A stretch of 64,000 nucleotides of DNA from JANPCX01 sp031431125 (GTDB taxonomy: Bacteria > Pseudomonadota > Gammaproteobacteria > Burkholderiales > Burkholderiaceae_C). A program made the translations under genes and the position numbers. Within the stretch, counting starts at the first letter, position 1; each line of letters begins with the position of its first letter. The stretch spans positions 44,727 through 108,726 of the forward strand of contig JANPCX010000002.1 in assembly GCA_031431125.1 (NCBI GenBank). The letters run 5' to 3'. Below are positions 8,095-16,420 of the stretch, one piece after another. Below the pieces are notes generated by a model. That model made no database searches. It was not told the origin of the DNA and saw only the letters and a program-made list of their open reading frames with translations.

Positions 8095-8880
8095 ATGAAC
8101 ACCAAAGTTGACATCCCCGTGACCGAGAAAATCAAACTTTCGGTGCGCAATCTGAACTTCTATTACGGCAAGTTCCTGGCGCTGAAAAACATCAACCTTG
8201 AAATTCCCGAGAAAAAGGTCACCGCTTTCATCGGGCCTTCAGGTTGTGGAAAATCGACGCTGTTGCGCACGATGAATCGCATGTTTGAGCTTTATCCCGA
8301 ACAGCGTGCTGAGGGCGAAATTCTGCTCGACGGCGAGAACGTGTTGCAGTCAAAACTCGACGTGTCCTTGATTCGCGCCAAGATTGGCATGGTGTTCCAA
8401 AAGCCGACGCCTTTCCCGATGTCGATCTACGACAACATCGCCTTTGGTGTGCAGTTGTTTGAGTCGCTGCCACGGGTTGAAATGGACGAGCGCGTGGAAT
8501 GGGCGCTCAAAAAAGCAGCCTTGTGGAATGAGGCGAAAGACAAACTGAATCAAAGCGGCTCAGGTTTGTCCGGCGGTCAGCAGCAGCGTTTGTGCATTGC
8601 GCGCGGCATTGCCATCAAACCAGAAGTGCTGTTGCTGGACGAGCCTTGTTCAGCGTTGGATCCGATTTCCACGGGCAAGATCGAAGAGTTGATTCACGAA
8701 TTGAAGAACGACTACACCGTCGTCATCGTGACCCACAACATGCAGCAAGCTGCACGCTGCTCTGACTACACCGCCTATATGTATTTGGGCGACTTGGTGG
8801 AGTTTGGCCCCACGTCCGAGCTCTTCATGAAACCCAAGAAGAAAGACACAGAGGACTACATCACGGGTCGTTTTGGCTGA
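8095..8880 (+). CDS. pstB: Phosphate ABC transporter ATP-binding protein
   Basis: Cytosolic ATPase that powers phosphate import through PstCA. The 261 residues carry Walker A GPSGCGKST, the Q-loop, the signature LSGGQQQR, Walker B LLLDEPCSALDP and the H-loop VIVTHNMQQA. PstB-specific features are the FYYGKFLALKNI opening and a C-terminal GRFG. The ribosome-binding site is GAGGA at 8082-8086. It is downstream of pstA and upstream of phoU, the standard order. Confidence 0.98.
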   Translation: MNTKVDIPVTEKIKLSVRNLNFYYGKFLALKNINLEIPEKKVTAFIGPSGCGKSTLLRTMNRMFELYPEQRAEGEILLDGENVLQSKLDVSLIRAKIGMVFQKPTPFPMSIYDNIAFGVQLFESLPRVEMDERVEWALKKAALWNEAKDKLNQSGSGLSGGQQQRLCIARGIAIKPEVLLLDEPCSALDPISTGKIEELIHELKNDYTVVIVTHNMQQAARCSDYTAYMYLGDLVEFGPTSELFMKPKKKDTEDYITGRFG

Positions 8881-8923
8881 TAGTCTTCGAAATCATTCGA
8901 TCTGATTCACGCAAGGGAACACC

Positions 8924-9631
8924 ATGACAGAAAAACATTTGTCCACCCAATTCGACGCCGAACTCAGCGCGATATCAACCCGTGTGCTGGAGATGGGCGG
9001 CTTGGTTGAGTCGCAAGTTTCCCAAGCGGTTTACGCCTTGACGAATTTCAGCGGCGAGATTGCTTCCGAGGTGTTGGCCAAAGAAGAGATCGTCAACACC
9101 ATGGAGATGGAGATTGACCGTGACCTGTCCAGCATCATCGCGCGCCGCCAGCCCACAGCACGCGATCTCCGCTTGTTGATTGCCATCAGCAAGGCGATTG
9201 CCAACCTGGAGCGTGTCGGCGACGAAGCAGCCCGTATTGCACGCACTGTTCAACGCTTGATCAACTCGGGTGTGTCCACTCGCATGCGTTTGCCGGTGAA
9301 TGACTTGTCGTATGAGTCGGAGTTGGCGGTAGCGCAGCTGCGCAAGTCGCTGGACGCTTTTGCCCGCTTGGATGTGGACAAGGCACTTGAAGTGCTCAAG
9401 CAAGACGACCAGATTGACCAAGAGTTTGAAGGCCTGCTGCGCAAGCTGATCACCTTCATGATGGAAGACCCACGCACGATTTCGTCCAGTATTGACTTGG
9501 TGTTTGTCGCAAAAGCGATTGAGCGTGTGGGCGACCACGCGAAGAACCTGGCTGAAGTCATCATCTACGTGGTCAAAGGCACCGACGTCCGCCACAACCC
9601 GATCGATGCTGTCGAAAACATGATGCGTTGA
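8924..9631 (+). CDS. phoU: Phosphate signalling regulator PhoU
   Basis: Links PstSCAB activity to PhoR and restrains the Pho response when phosphate is ample. The 235-residue all-helical protein has two PhoU repeats with the metal-binding E/D-rich signatures (ISKAIANLERVGDEAARIA and VAKAIERVGDHAKNLAE). The ATG follows AAGGGA. Its stop codon is directly followed by a 164-bp palindromic element (9632-9795) that separates phoU from phoB. Confidence 0.96.
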   Translation: MTEKHLSTQFDAELSAISTRVLEMGGLVESQVSQAVYALTNFSGEIASEVLAKEEIVNTMEMEIDRDLSSIIARRQPTARDLRLLIAISKAIANLERVGDEAARIARTVQRLINSGVSTRMRLPVNDLSYESELAVAQLRKSLDAFARLDVDKALEVLKQDDQIDQEFEGLLRKLITFMMEDPRTISSSIDLVFVAKAIERVGDHAKNLAEVIIYVVKGTDVRHNPIDAVENMMR

Positions 9632-9795
9632 CTAGTACTGCGACTCAGAAATAACGAAACATGAAAACGTGTACTCGACCCAATGGCGGCGTTGCAAATC
9701 CTCGCGATACCTCGGTATCGCTGCGGTTTGCGCCTTGCCCTTGGGCCCACTCCACTACTTTCATTTGTTCCGTTATTTCTGAGTCGCAGTACTAG
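9632..9795. repeat. Palindromic element 1 (164 bp) between phoU and phoB
   Basis: The ends are a 25-bp perfect inverted repeat (9632-9656 and 9771-9795), beginning CTAGTACTGCGACTCAG. The core carries GTTGCAAATCCTCGC, a hairpin GCGATACC-TC-GGTATCGC (9704-9721), then GGTTTGCGCC. The same core occurs at 15498-15662 (same strand) and at 51590-51750 (opposite strand). The whole unit can fold into one long cruciform or RNA stem. CTAG flanks both sides and could be a target duplication, though the site is itself a palindrome. It ends 29 bases before the phoB ATG. Confidence 0.85.
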
Positions 9796-9824
9796 GCACC
9801 TGAATTTCTTGTGAGGAATACACC

Positions 9825-10526
9825 ATGAGCAAAGTTTTGGTCGTTGAAGATGAGCCCGCGATCGCTGAGCTGATCTCCATCAACTTGCGTCATGCGGGTT
9901 ATGAGGTCACGGTCGCTGCAACCGCTGACCAGGCCATTTCCGAGGTGGACCGGGTGTTGCCCGATTTGGTGGTGCTGGACTGGATGCTGCCGGGACAACC
10001 CGGTGTCGCCTTGGCCAAACGTTGGCGCAGCCAGTCGCGCACCCGCGAGCTGCCCATCATCATGCTGACAGCACGTGCGCAAGAGACTGACAAGGTCGCC
10101 GGACTCGATGCAGGTGCCGACGATTACCTCACCAAACCCTTTTCGACCAACGAGTTGTTGGCGCGCATTCGTGCGGTGTTGCGACGCAAAGCGCCAGAGG
10201 CCTTGGATACCCTGGTGAGTTTGGGTGGTTTGTCGGTGGACCCGGCCACCCGCCGAGTCATGCGAGAGGACAAAGAGGTCAAAGTCGGGCCAACAGAGTT
10301 TCGTCTGCTGCACTTTTTCATGACCCACCCCGAACGTGTACACAGCCGTGCGCAACTGCTGGATAGGGTATGGGGGGACCACGTCTTCATTGAAGAGAGA
10401 ACGGTGGATGTTCACGTCAAACGTCTGCGTGAAGCGCTTGAGCCTGTGCAGTGCTCGCGCATGATAGAAACCGTGCGTGGATCAGGCTATCGACTGACGC
10501 AGCATGCTCCAGCCCTTGCTGAATAG
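9825..10526 (+). CDS. phoB: Phosphate regulon response regulator PhoB
   Basis: OmpR-family DNA-binding regulator that binds PHO boxes. Residues 1-120 form a receiver with acidic pocket E8/D9, phospho-acceptor D52 (LVVLDWMLPG), a conserved T in MLTARA, and K in LTKPF. Residues 135-228 form the winged-helix domain ending RGSGYRL. All receiver residues are intact. The ATG follows GTGAGGA. phoR starts 32 bases downstream. The palindromic element upstream may affect read-through from pst-phoU. Confidence 0.97.
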   Translation: MSKVLVVEDEPAIAELISINLRHAGYEVTVAATADQAISEVDRVLPDLVVLDWMLPGQPGVALAKRWRSQSRTRELPIIMLTARAQETDKVAGLDAGADDYLTKPFSTNELLARIRAVLRRKAPEALDTLVSLGGLSVDPATRRVMREDKEVKVGPTEFRLLHFFMTHPERVHSRAQLLDRVWGDHVFIEERTVDVHVKRLREALEPVQCSRMIETVRGSGYRLTQHAPALAE

Positions 10527-10558
10527 CGCTCGATTCAGCTGATGACGATGGCGCCGCG

Positions 10559-11959
10559 ATGACGGAATTGGTCGCACGACTGGCTTGGGTGGCATTGCTC
10601 GCGCTGCTGGGAGGCTTTGTCGGCTTTCTCATTGGCAGTAGCTTTGGAGCGCCGACCTTGATGGCTGTGGTGGGTGCCTCTGCGGGCGCATCCTTCAGCA
10701 TGCTGCGTGATGCGGTTCGCCGCCGTCGTTTCATGAATTGGTTGCGTCACCCGGCCGAGGCACCGGCACCTCGTAATCAAGGGTTTTGGGGTGAGGCGGG
10801 CTACCGTGTGGAGCGCGCCGCACGTCAACTCGAACTGCGTGCTGTGGGTGAGCAAGTGCGCTTGGCCCAGTTTCTGTCCGCCATTGAAGCCTCACCCAAT
10901 GGCGTGATGATGCTCGATCCTGGTGATCAAATCGAATGGTGCAATTCGGTGGCGGCCGATCACTTTGGATTGGATCCGCAGCGCGACCGACGGCAGTACG
11001 TGACCAATTTGGTTCGTGCTCCGGTGTTTGTCTCCTACCTTCAGTCGAATCACTACGCCGACCCCATCATCATGCCGGGTGCGGGTTACCACGGCACCTT
11101 GTCGGTGCTGATTCGTCCCTATGGCGAGGGCATGAAATTGGTGTTGACGCAGGACATCACCGAGCGCGAACGCAACGAGGCCATGCGGCGCGACTTTGTG
11201 GCCAATGTGTCGGATGAGATTCGCACACCGCTGACCGTGCTGTCGGGATTCATCGAGACCTTGGGCCAGTTGCCTCTGACGGAGGTGGAGCGCCGACGCG
11301 TCATCGAGCTGATGTCCCAGCAAACCAACCGCATGCAAACTTTGGTGGCCGACTTGCTGATCTTGGCGCAGCTGGAGGGCAGCCCCCGGCCTGCTGCGGA
11401 TCGTTGGGTGTCGCTGCAAAAACTCATGTCGCAAGTGCAGGCGGATGCGCAAGCCCTCTCCAGCGGCCGTCACGATTTGAGTTTTAACGTGGGCGAGGGT
11501 GTTGATCTGGCTGGCTTGGAAAGCGAATTGCTTAGTGCCATTGGCAACTTGGTGAGCAATGCGGTTCGGTACACACCGCCTGAAGGTACGGTGCAGGTGC
11601 GCTGGGCCGATCGCCAGGACGGCGGAGGTGAGCTGGAGGTAATTGACTCAGGTGTTGGTATCGCCAAAGAACATCTGCCGCGATTGACCGAGCGGTTTTA
11701 CCGCGTGGACGGCAGTCGTTCGCGTGACACCGGCGGCACGGGTCTGGGCTTGTCCATCGTGAAGCATGTGATTCAGCGCCATGGCGGTGAGCTGGAGATT
11801 CGCAGCGAACTCGGCAAGGGCTCTACCTTCAAGCTGGTCCTCCCGGCGCTGCGGGTTCGCCATGGTCACGGACCCGCGGCGGCAGAGACTGGCTCAGTCG
11901 AAGTCCCAACGCCTGCACAAACCAATCCGACGACAGACTCGCTTCGCATGGGTGCGTGA
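10559..11959 (+). CDS. phoR: Phosphate regulon sensor PhoR with H-box His replaced by Asp
   Basis: Membrane sensor kinase that normally phosphorylates PhoB when phosphate is scarce. 466 residues: two N-terminal membrane segments (about 5-50), a linker, a PAS domain (about 100-200), the dimerisation helix, and a HATPase domain with N-box NLVSNAVRYT, G1 DSGVGI, F-box ERFYRVDGSRSRD and G2 GTGLGLSI. The H-box reads VSDEIRTPLTVL, so residue 219 (codon GAT, 11213-11215) is Asp where the family has the phosphorylated His. A single C-to-G change from CAT would produce this. The family assignment is secure from domain order and the phoB neighbour. Autokinase activity at the usual site is not possible as written; sequencing error cannot be excluded. 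Confidence 0.93.
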   Translation: MTELVARLAWVALLALLGGFVGFLIGSSFGAPTLMAVVGASAGASFSMLRDAVRRRRFMNWLRHPAEAPAPRNQGFWGEAGYRVERAARQLELRAVGEQVRLAQFLSAIEASPNGVMMLDPGDQIEWCNSVAADHFGLDPQRDRRQYVTNLVRAPVFVSYLQSNHYADPIIMPGAGYHGTLSVLIRPYGEGMKLVLTQDITERERNEAMRRDFVANVSDEIRTPLTVLSGFIETLGQLPLTEVERRRVIELMSQQTNRMQTLVADLLILAQLEGSPRPAADRWVSLQKLMSQVQADAQALSSGRHDLSFNVGEGVDLAGLESELLSAIGNLVSNAVRYTPPEGTVQVRWADRQDGGGELEVIDSGVGIAKEHLPRLTERFYRVDGSRSRDTGGTGLGLSIVKHVIQRHGGELEIRSELGKGSTFKLVLPALRVRHGHGPAAAETGSVEVPTPAQTNPTTDSLRMGA

Positions 11960-11986
11960 AGCCTGCTGGGTCGGAACCCTGGTCGA

Positions 11987-13654
11987 TCAGGGCAGTTTGC
12001 GCCGGTAAATGCCAATGCGATCGTCTTTGTCTGACGGCCGATGCACTTGGGCCACTGAGACCCAGTTTGAGTCCAAAGTCTCACGCACCGACCGCGATCC
12101 CTCGCCACGCAACAAAAATTCGCAAGTACTCGTTGCTGACGCACCCACCGCTGCTTCAATACGCATGCGACCCATGTATTCGAGCGCAGCCAGCAAGGAG
12201 CGACTCACACCAGTGCCGACCACACAGGTGTCGCTGGGTACGTGCTCGGCGATGCGCTGAACCAGGGCACGGTCGCTGCGCGCGTAGTTCACAGGGGAGA
12301 TCAAGAGCGTGGCCACCAAGGACCAGCACAGCGCCACGCCCCCGGCCGGCAAGACCAAACTCTTCCACAGTGGGTGGCGGTTGCGTCCGATGCGCCAAGC
12401 GACCAAACCCAACCAAGCGACTGTCGCTGCCGCGCCTATGAACAAACCCAAGGCGGAAAAACTCGGTTCATAACCAGGCACCAAACGAGCCATGTTGGCA
12501 GCCGGTTTGATGGGCATGCCGGTTTGTTGCGCCACGTAATGCACCCACAGCAGCAGCGCCCCTGCGGTAAACAGAAACACCGAAAACCAGTCGATGGCCG
12601 ATGAGGTGGCGCGCTGCAGCGTGGGCAATGCGAAGGCCGCGAGTATGGCCATCGCTGGCACCCCCAGCATCAGCGCACGATCCGACCCCCCCATCACCAC
12701 ATTGCTGGCCAGGCAGACCAGCAAGCAAGACAGCGGGATGGAGATGTGCCGGTTGCGCCAGTACTTGCGCCATCGCCAAACGGTGAGCGCGGCCAGTGGC
12801 CAAGCCGGCCACAAGAACCACGCCCACTGTTTGACCACGCCAGTCAATTTGCTCCAATCGCCGTAGGCGCCGACACGCCAGCCCCAAACCTCCAGCAGCA
12901 CACCCACTGCACAGGCCAACGAGGCACTGGCCAGCACCCACAGCGAAAAACGGCGAACTTGGTCGTAGCTGGACGCAGCGCAGACCGCGGTGGCGCAGAC
13001 ACCCATGGCCAAGGCCATGCTGGGCGCACCGCTGGCGACCAAGGCGGGTAACGATGCCAGCACGGCCAGCTTCGCCTGCAAGCCGCGGTAAGGGCTGGCC
13101 GACAAAGCGTAAAGGAAGAGGCCCACACAAGCCAATTGCAAGAGCTCCGGTGTGGTTTCATGCCCCAGTTGTAAAAGCCCCAAGCTGGCGATGACGGCCA
13201 GAACCGCGCCGTCGGCAATGGCCCGTGCGTAGTCGATGGGGTTGGCTTCACCACCGAAGGCAAACGGTATCGGCTGAGCCGCTTCTGTTCGGGCCAGGTG
13301 GTAGGTGCTGTACCAAGTGAGCACCAGCACCAGACCCAACAGAGCCGCAAATGGCAATCGAGCGGCCAATGCGGGATCGACCCAAGGGGAGAGCAGTTGA
13401 ATGAAGCCCGCGCCCAACCAATAGGGCAGCAAGGCGGAGTCGGCCGCCAATTGCGCGATGGCGGGGGCGGTCCAGGGGCTGCGTCCCTCGGCGATGCTCA
13501 GCATGTAGCCAAAAGAGGTCGCATCGGCGCTGCGCCAAGGGTCTCGGCCGAAAAGGCCGGGCAATACATAGGCTGCACAAAACATCAACAGCGCCCAACG
13601 CGGCATGCGTTGCGCGGCGCGGTGTGAAACCAGGGCAGGCTTGGGTGTGTTCAA
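11987..13654 (-). CDS. ArnT/PMT-like polytopic membrane glycosyltransferase
   Basis: A 555-residue inner-membrane protein with about ten or more hydrophobic segments. The N-terminal pattern, PGLFGRDPWRSADATSFGYML, resembles the first periplasmic loop of ArnT/PMT-type (GT39/GT83) transferases, where an acidic residue next to the first membrane helix is catalytic. The C-terminal 100 residues form a soluble domain. Such proteins move a sugar from a lipid carrier onto lipid A or protein; the substrate here is unknown. It converges with phoR (28-base gap) and has no operon partner. Confidence 0.7.
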   Translation of the reverse strand: MNTPKPALVSHRAAQRMPRWALLMFCAAYVLPGLFGRDPWRSADATSFGYMLSIAEGRSPWTAPAIAQLAADSALLPYWLGAGFIQLLSPWVDPALAARLPFAALLGLVLVLTWYSTYHLARTEAAQPIPFAFGGEANPIDYARAIADGAVLAVIASLGLLQLGHETTPELLQLACVGLFLYALSASPYRGLQAKLAVLASLPALVASGAPSMALAMGVCATAVCAASSYDQVRRFSLWVLASASLACAVGVLLEVWGWRVGAYGDWSKLTGVVKQWAWFLWPAWPLAALTVWRWRKYWRNRHISIPLSCLLVCLASNVVMGGSDRALMLGVPAMAILAAFALPTLQRATSSAIDWFSVFLFTAGALLLWVHYVAQQTGMPIKPAANMARLVPGYEPSFSALGLFIGAAATVAWLGLVAWRIGRNRHPLWKSLVLPAGGVALCWSLVATLLISPVNYARSDRALVQRIAEHVPSDTCVVGTGVSRSLLAALEYMGRMRIEAAVGASATSTCEFLLRGEGSRSVRETLDSNWVSVAQVHRPSDKDDRIGIYRRKLP

Positions 13655-13724
13655 GAAATGAGGAGTCGACCGGCGAAGTCGGAATCATGCCGCATCGCGG
13701 CTTGCTGACGTCTAAGGGGCAAGA

Positions 13725-13750
13725 AAAAAGGCAGCCGCAGCTGCCTTTTT
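13725..13750 (-). terminator. Rho-independent terminator of rpmE2
   Basis: AAAAAGGCAGC-CGCA-GCTGCCTTTTT is a strong symmetrical hairpin with T-runs on both strands. It lies 19 bases after the rpmE2 stop (minus strand) and can also act on plus-strand transcription. Confidence 0.85.
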
Positions 13751-13768
13751 GTCGGTTTGACTGAAGAA

Positions 13769-14029
13769 TTACTTCTTCATGCCCACATGGGCGAATTTAT
13801 TGCGGAACTTCTCGACGCGACCGCCCAGAGAGTCCACGCTCTTTTGGGTGCCGGTGTAGAAGGGGTGAGACTCGCTGGTGGTCTCCAGCTTGAAGAGGGG
13901 CACTTCACGGCCATCTTCGAGCTTGATGGTTTCTTTGGCTTGGGCGCAGGAACGCGTCACAAACTTAAAACCATTGGACAAGTCGACGAAACACACGTCG
14001 CGGTAGTTGGGGTGAATGCCTTCTTTCAT
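13769..14029 (-). CDS. rpmE2: 50S ribosomal protein L31 type B
   Basis: Ribosomal protein joining the central protuberance of the large subunit to the small subunit. The 86 residues start MKEGIHPNYRDVCFVDLSNG and contain SESHPFYTGTQ, both diagnostic for L31. The CxxC zinc pair of type A L31 is absent, so this is the zinc-independent type B form. The frame is open further upstream, but homology fixes the start at 14029. It lies downstream of rho on the same strand and has its own promoter-like sequence and terminator. Confidence 0.95.
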   Translation of the reverse strand: MKEGIHPNYRDVCFVDLSNGFKFVTRSCAQAKETIKLEDGREVPLFKLETTSESHPFYTGTQKSVDSLGGRVEKFRNKFAHVGMKK

Positions 14030-14113
14030 AGCGGATACCTTTTTGCGTTGCGCATTTGCATTTCGGGAGCCACGCCAAACCATTTGGCGCACTTTCCGCA
14101 CGGGAAACCCAGA

Positions 14114-14143
14114 ATTATAGCCTTGATTCAAGGTGGAAGTCGA
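14114..14143 (-). promoter_or_regulatory. Promoter-like sequence for rpmE2
   Basis: On the minus strand, a consensus -10 TATAAT lies at 14114-14119, and TCGACT (4/6 of TTGACA) lies 18 bases upstream at 14138-14143. The start codon is 85 bases downstream. The -10 is convincing; the -35 is weak. Confidence 0.5.
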
Positions 14144-14201
14144 GGAATCCCAGTGAACCAGGCCTTGCTACAGCCCTATAAGGCCGCAACATCCCAGCCA
14201 A

Positions 14202-15464
14202 TCACCCGCCACGACGCATCATGTCGAAGAAGTCGTGGTTGTTTTTGGTGGACTTCATTTTGTCGAGAATGAACTCCATCGCTTCGATTTCGTCCATGGG
14301 GTAGAGCAGTTTTCGCAGAATCCAGGTTTTTTGCAGGATTTCCGGTTTGAGCAGCAACTCTTCGCGGCGCGTGCCGCTCTTGTTCAGCAAGATGGACGGG
14401 TACACGCGCTTTTCGGCCATGCGGCGATCCAAATGGATTTCGCAGTTGCCGGTGCCTTTGAATTCTTCGTAAATGACCTCGTCCATGCGACTGCCCGTGT
14501 CGACCAAGGCGGTGCCAATGATGGTGAGTGAGCCACCTTCTTCAATATTCCGGGCTGCACCGAAAAAGCGCTTGGGGCGCTGCAAGGCGTTGGCGTCCAC
14601 ACCGCCGGTCAGCACTTTGCCGCTGGACGGCAGCACATTGTTGTAGGCCCGGGCCAGGCGGGTGATGGAGTCCAGCAGGATCACCACGTCTTTTTTTAGC
14701 TCCACCAGCCGTTTGGCGCGTTCGATCACCATTTCGGCCACTTGCACATGGCGGGCGGCGGGTTCGTCAAAGGTTGAGCTGATGACTTCGCCGCGCACGG
14801 TGCGCTGCATTTCGGTCACCTCTTCGGGGCGTTCGTCCACCAGCAACACAATCAAATGCGCCTCGGGGTAGTTGGCCACGATGGCGTGGGCCAGCTGCTG
14901 CATCATCACCGTTTTGCCGCTCTTGGGCGCTGACACCAACAGGGCGCGCTGGCCTTTGCCGATGGGGGCGATCAGGTCGATGATGCGGGCGGTGACGTTT
15001 TCGTCGGATTTGGTTTCGCGTTCCAGCTTGAACTGCTCTTTGGGGAAGAGCGGCGTCAAGTTCTCGAACATGATTTTGTTCTTGCTTTCCTCGGGTGTGA
15101 GGCCATTGACCTTGTCCACCTTGACCAAGGCAAAGTAACGCTCGCCGTCTTTGGGAACCCGCACTTCGCCTTCGACGTCGTCACCCGTGTGCAGGTTGAA
15201 GCGACGAATTTGGCTGGGGCTCAAATAAATGTCGTCGGTCGAGGCCATGTAGCTGGCGTCGGGGGCACGCAAGAAACCGAAGCCATCCGGCAAAACCTCC
15301 AGCACACCATCACCAAACACTTGCTCGCCAGCGCGGGCGCGCTTTTTCATGATGGCGAACATCAGCTCTTGCTTGCGCATGCGCGCAACGTTCTCGATCT
15401 CCAGGGCTTCGCCCATTTTGATGAGTTCAGAAACGTGTTGTGCTTTGAGTTCGGATAAATGCAT
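14202..15464 (-). CDS. rho: Transcription termination factor Rho
   Basis: Hexameric RNA helicase that ends transcription at C-rich, unstructured RNA. The 420 residues match the family. The N-terminal helix bundle (1-47) is followed by the primary RNA-binding fold with GFGFLR (61-66), then the RecA-like ATPase with Walker A APKSGKT (179-185), Walker B (VVILLDSITRLARAYN), and the Q- and R-loops near SGKVLTGGVDANALQRPKRFFGAARN. The gene lies between trxA and rpmE2 on the same strand. Its 466-base leader contains palindromic element 2, which is notable because rho is often autoregulated through its leader. Confidence 0.98.
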   Translation of the reverse strand: MHLSELKAQHVSELIKMGEALEIENVARMRKQELMFAIMKKRARAGEQVFGDGVLEVLPDGFGFLRAPDASYMASTDDIYLSPSQIRRFNLHTGDDVEGEVRVPKDGERYFALVKVDKVNGLTPEESKNKIMFENLTPLFPKEQFKLERETKSDENVTARIIDLIAPIGKGQRALLVSAPKSGKTVMMQQLAHAIVANYPEAHLIVLLVDERPEEVTEMQRTVRGEVISSTFDEPAARHVQVAEMVIERAKRLVELKKDVVILLDSITRLARAYNNVLPSSGKVLTGGVDANALQRPKRFFGAARNIEEGGSLTIIGTALVDTGSRMDEVIYEEFKGTGNCEIHLDRRMAEKRVYPSILLNKSGTRREELLLKPEILQKTWILRKLLYPMDEIEAMEFILDKMKSTKNNHDFFDMMRRGG

Positions 15465-15929
15465 GGGTGCGACCCCTGAGGTGAGGGCTCTATGCAGCTA
15501 GTACTGCGCTTCGCCAAAACATTGACATGAAATCGTGCCTTCGCTCGCCAAGCGTCGTTGCAAATCCGCGCGATACCAAAGGGTATCGCTGTGGTTTGCG
15601 CCTAGCCTGGCGAACGAATTCATCGATTTCATTTGTCAACGTTTTGGTGAACCGCAGTACTAAGGCATGGTGCCAATGGAAGGCTCAAATGGCGAAGCGG
15701 ATGTGCTGATCACGCTTATCTTGAGTTCGCGCTGTCTTGATAGGTTTCGGGAAAGCGCGAGGCTGAAAAGCGCTACGCAAAGAACAAACAGTTGGAGGTT
15801 TTGGCCGACTCCACGCGAGGTGCAGGATTCGCTGCGCTGTGCAACGACCCGCTTGCTGGGCACGTGGGGGCTGAAATTTTGGGCCCTGCAGCCCGACCGT
15901 CAAGGCCCGAACTGCAGAGATTGGAACAG
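15465..15929 (-). other. Long untranslated leader of rho
   Basis: This 465-base stretch between rho and trxA holds no supported gene. Its start-codon-proximal third is palindromic element 2 (15498-15662). The trxA-proximal part (15663-15929) shows only short unlikely frames on both strands. A consensus -10 at the trxA stop suggests the whole stretch is transcribed as rho leader RNA. In enterics, Rho terminates early within its own leader; a similar role here is inference. Confidence 0.5.
15498..15662. repeat. Palindromic element 2 (165 bp) in the rho leader
   Basis: Imperfect inverted arms of about 37-39 bp (15499-15535 and 15624-15662) begin TAGTACTGCG and include CCAAAAC, TTGACA and TGAAATCG blocks in both arms. 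The core is GTTGCAAATCC, the hairpin GCGATACC-AAAG-GGTATCGC (15570-15589), then GGTTTGCGCC. The first 11 bases (CTAGTACTGCG) equal those of element 1, while the middle of the arms is different sequence. It ends 33 bases from the rho start codon. Confidence 0.85.
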
Positions 15930-15960
15930 ATTATAGATTACCGTCGATGAAGGCGGTCAA
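15930..15960 (-). promoter_or_regulatory. rho: Probable rho promoter overlapping the trxA stop
   Basis: On the minus strand, TATAAT lies at 15930-15935 and includes the trxA stop codon. TTGACC (5/6 match to the -35) lies at 15955-15960 with a 19-base spacer inside the trxA coding end. This would give a rho leader of about 460 bases. Confidence 0.5.
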
Positions 15961-16260
15961 TTGTGCTTTGGACAGGGCGCCCACCTTGGTGGCGGCGAGT
16001 TGCCCGTCTTTGAACAGCATCAAGGTTGGGATGCCGCGAATGCCAAACTTGGCGGGTACATCGCGGTTTTCATCCACGTTCATTTTGGCGATTTGAATTC
16101 TGTCGCCGTACTGTTCGGCCACATCGTCAAGAATGGGTGCAATCATTTTGCAAGGGCCGCACCATTCGGCCCAGTAGTCCACCAGCACGGGCCGGTCGGC
16201 CTGCAGTACGTCGGCGTCAAAAGACGCATCGGTGGTGTGTTTAATCAGTTCGCTGCTCAT
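15931..16260 (-). CDS. trxA: Thioredoxin 1
   Basis: General cytosolic disulfide reductase. The 109-residue single thioredoxin fold has the active site WCGPC (Cys34, Cys37), the buried Asp28, and cis-Pro in GIRGIPTLMLF. The ATG at 16260 follows AGAGGA. The frame stays open further upstream, but that extension runs antisense to the neighbouring gene and has no thioredoxin-family character. The gene is divergent from the AddB-like gene and upstream of rho. Confidence 0.98.
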   Translation of the reverse strand: MSSELIKHTTDASFDADVLQADRPVLVDYWAEWCGPCKMIAPILDDVAEQYGDRIQIAKMNVDENRDVPAKFGIRGIPTLMLFKDGQLAATKVGALSKAQLTAFIDGNL

Positions 16261-16420
16261 TGGCGTGTCCTCTTGCTGAATTTGCACTGCGTCTTGTGGA
16301 ATACAAGCCAAATGACGCGCAAGGCAAAATTGTTGAAACCTATTCTGACATAGACCCCGCAGCCGTGTTGGCCAGGGGGTGTCCCGCAACATCGGGTTTT
16401 CGCGAGCCTCGCAGCCACAC

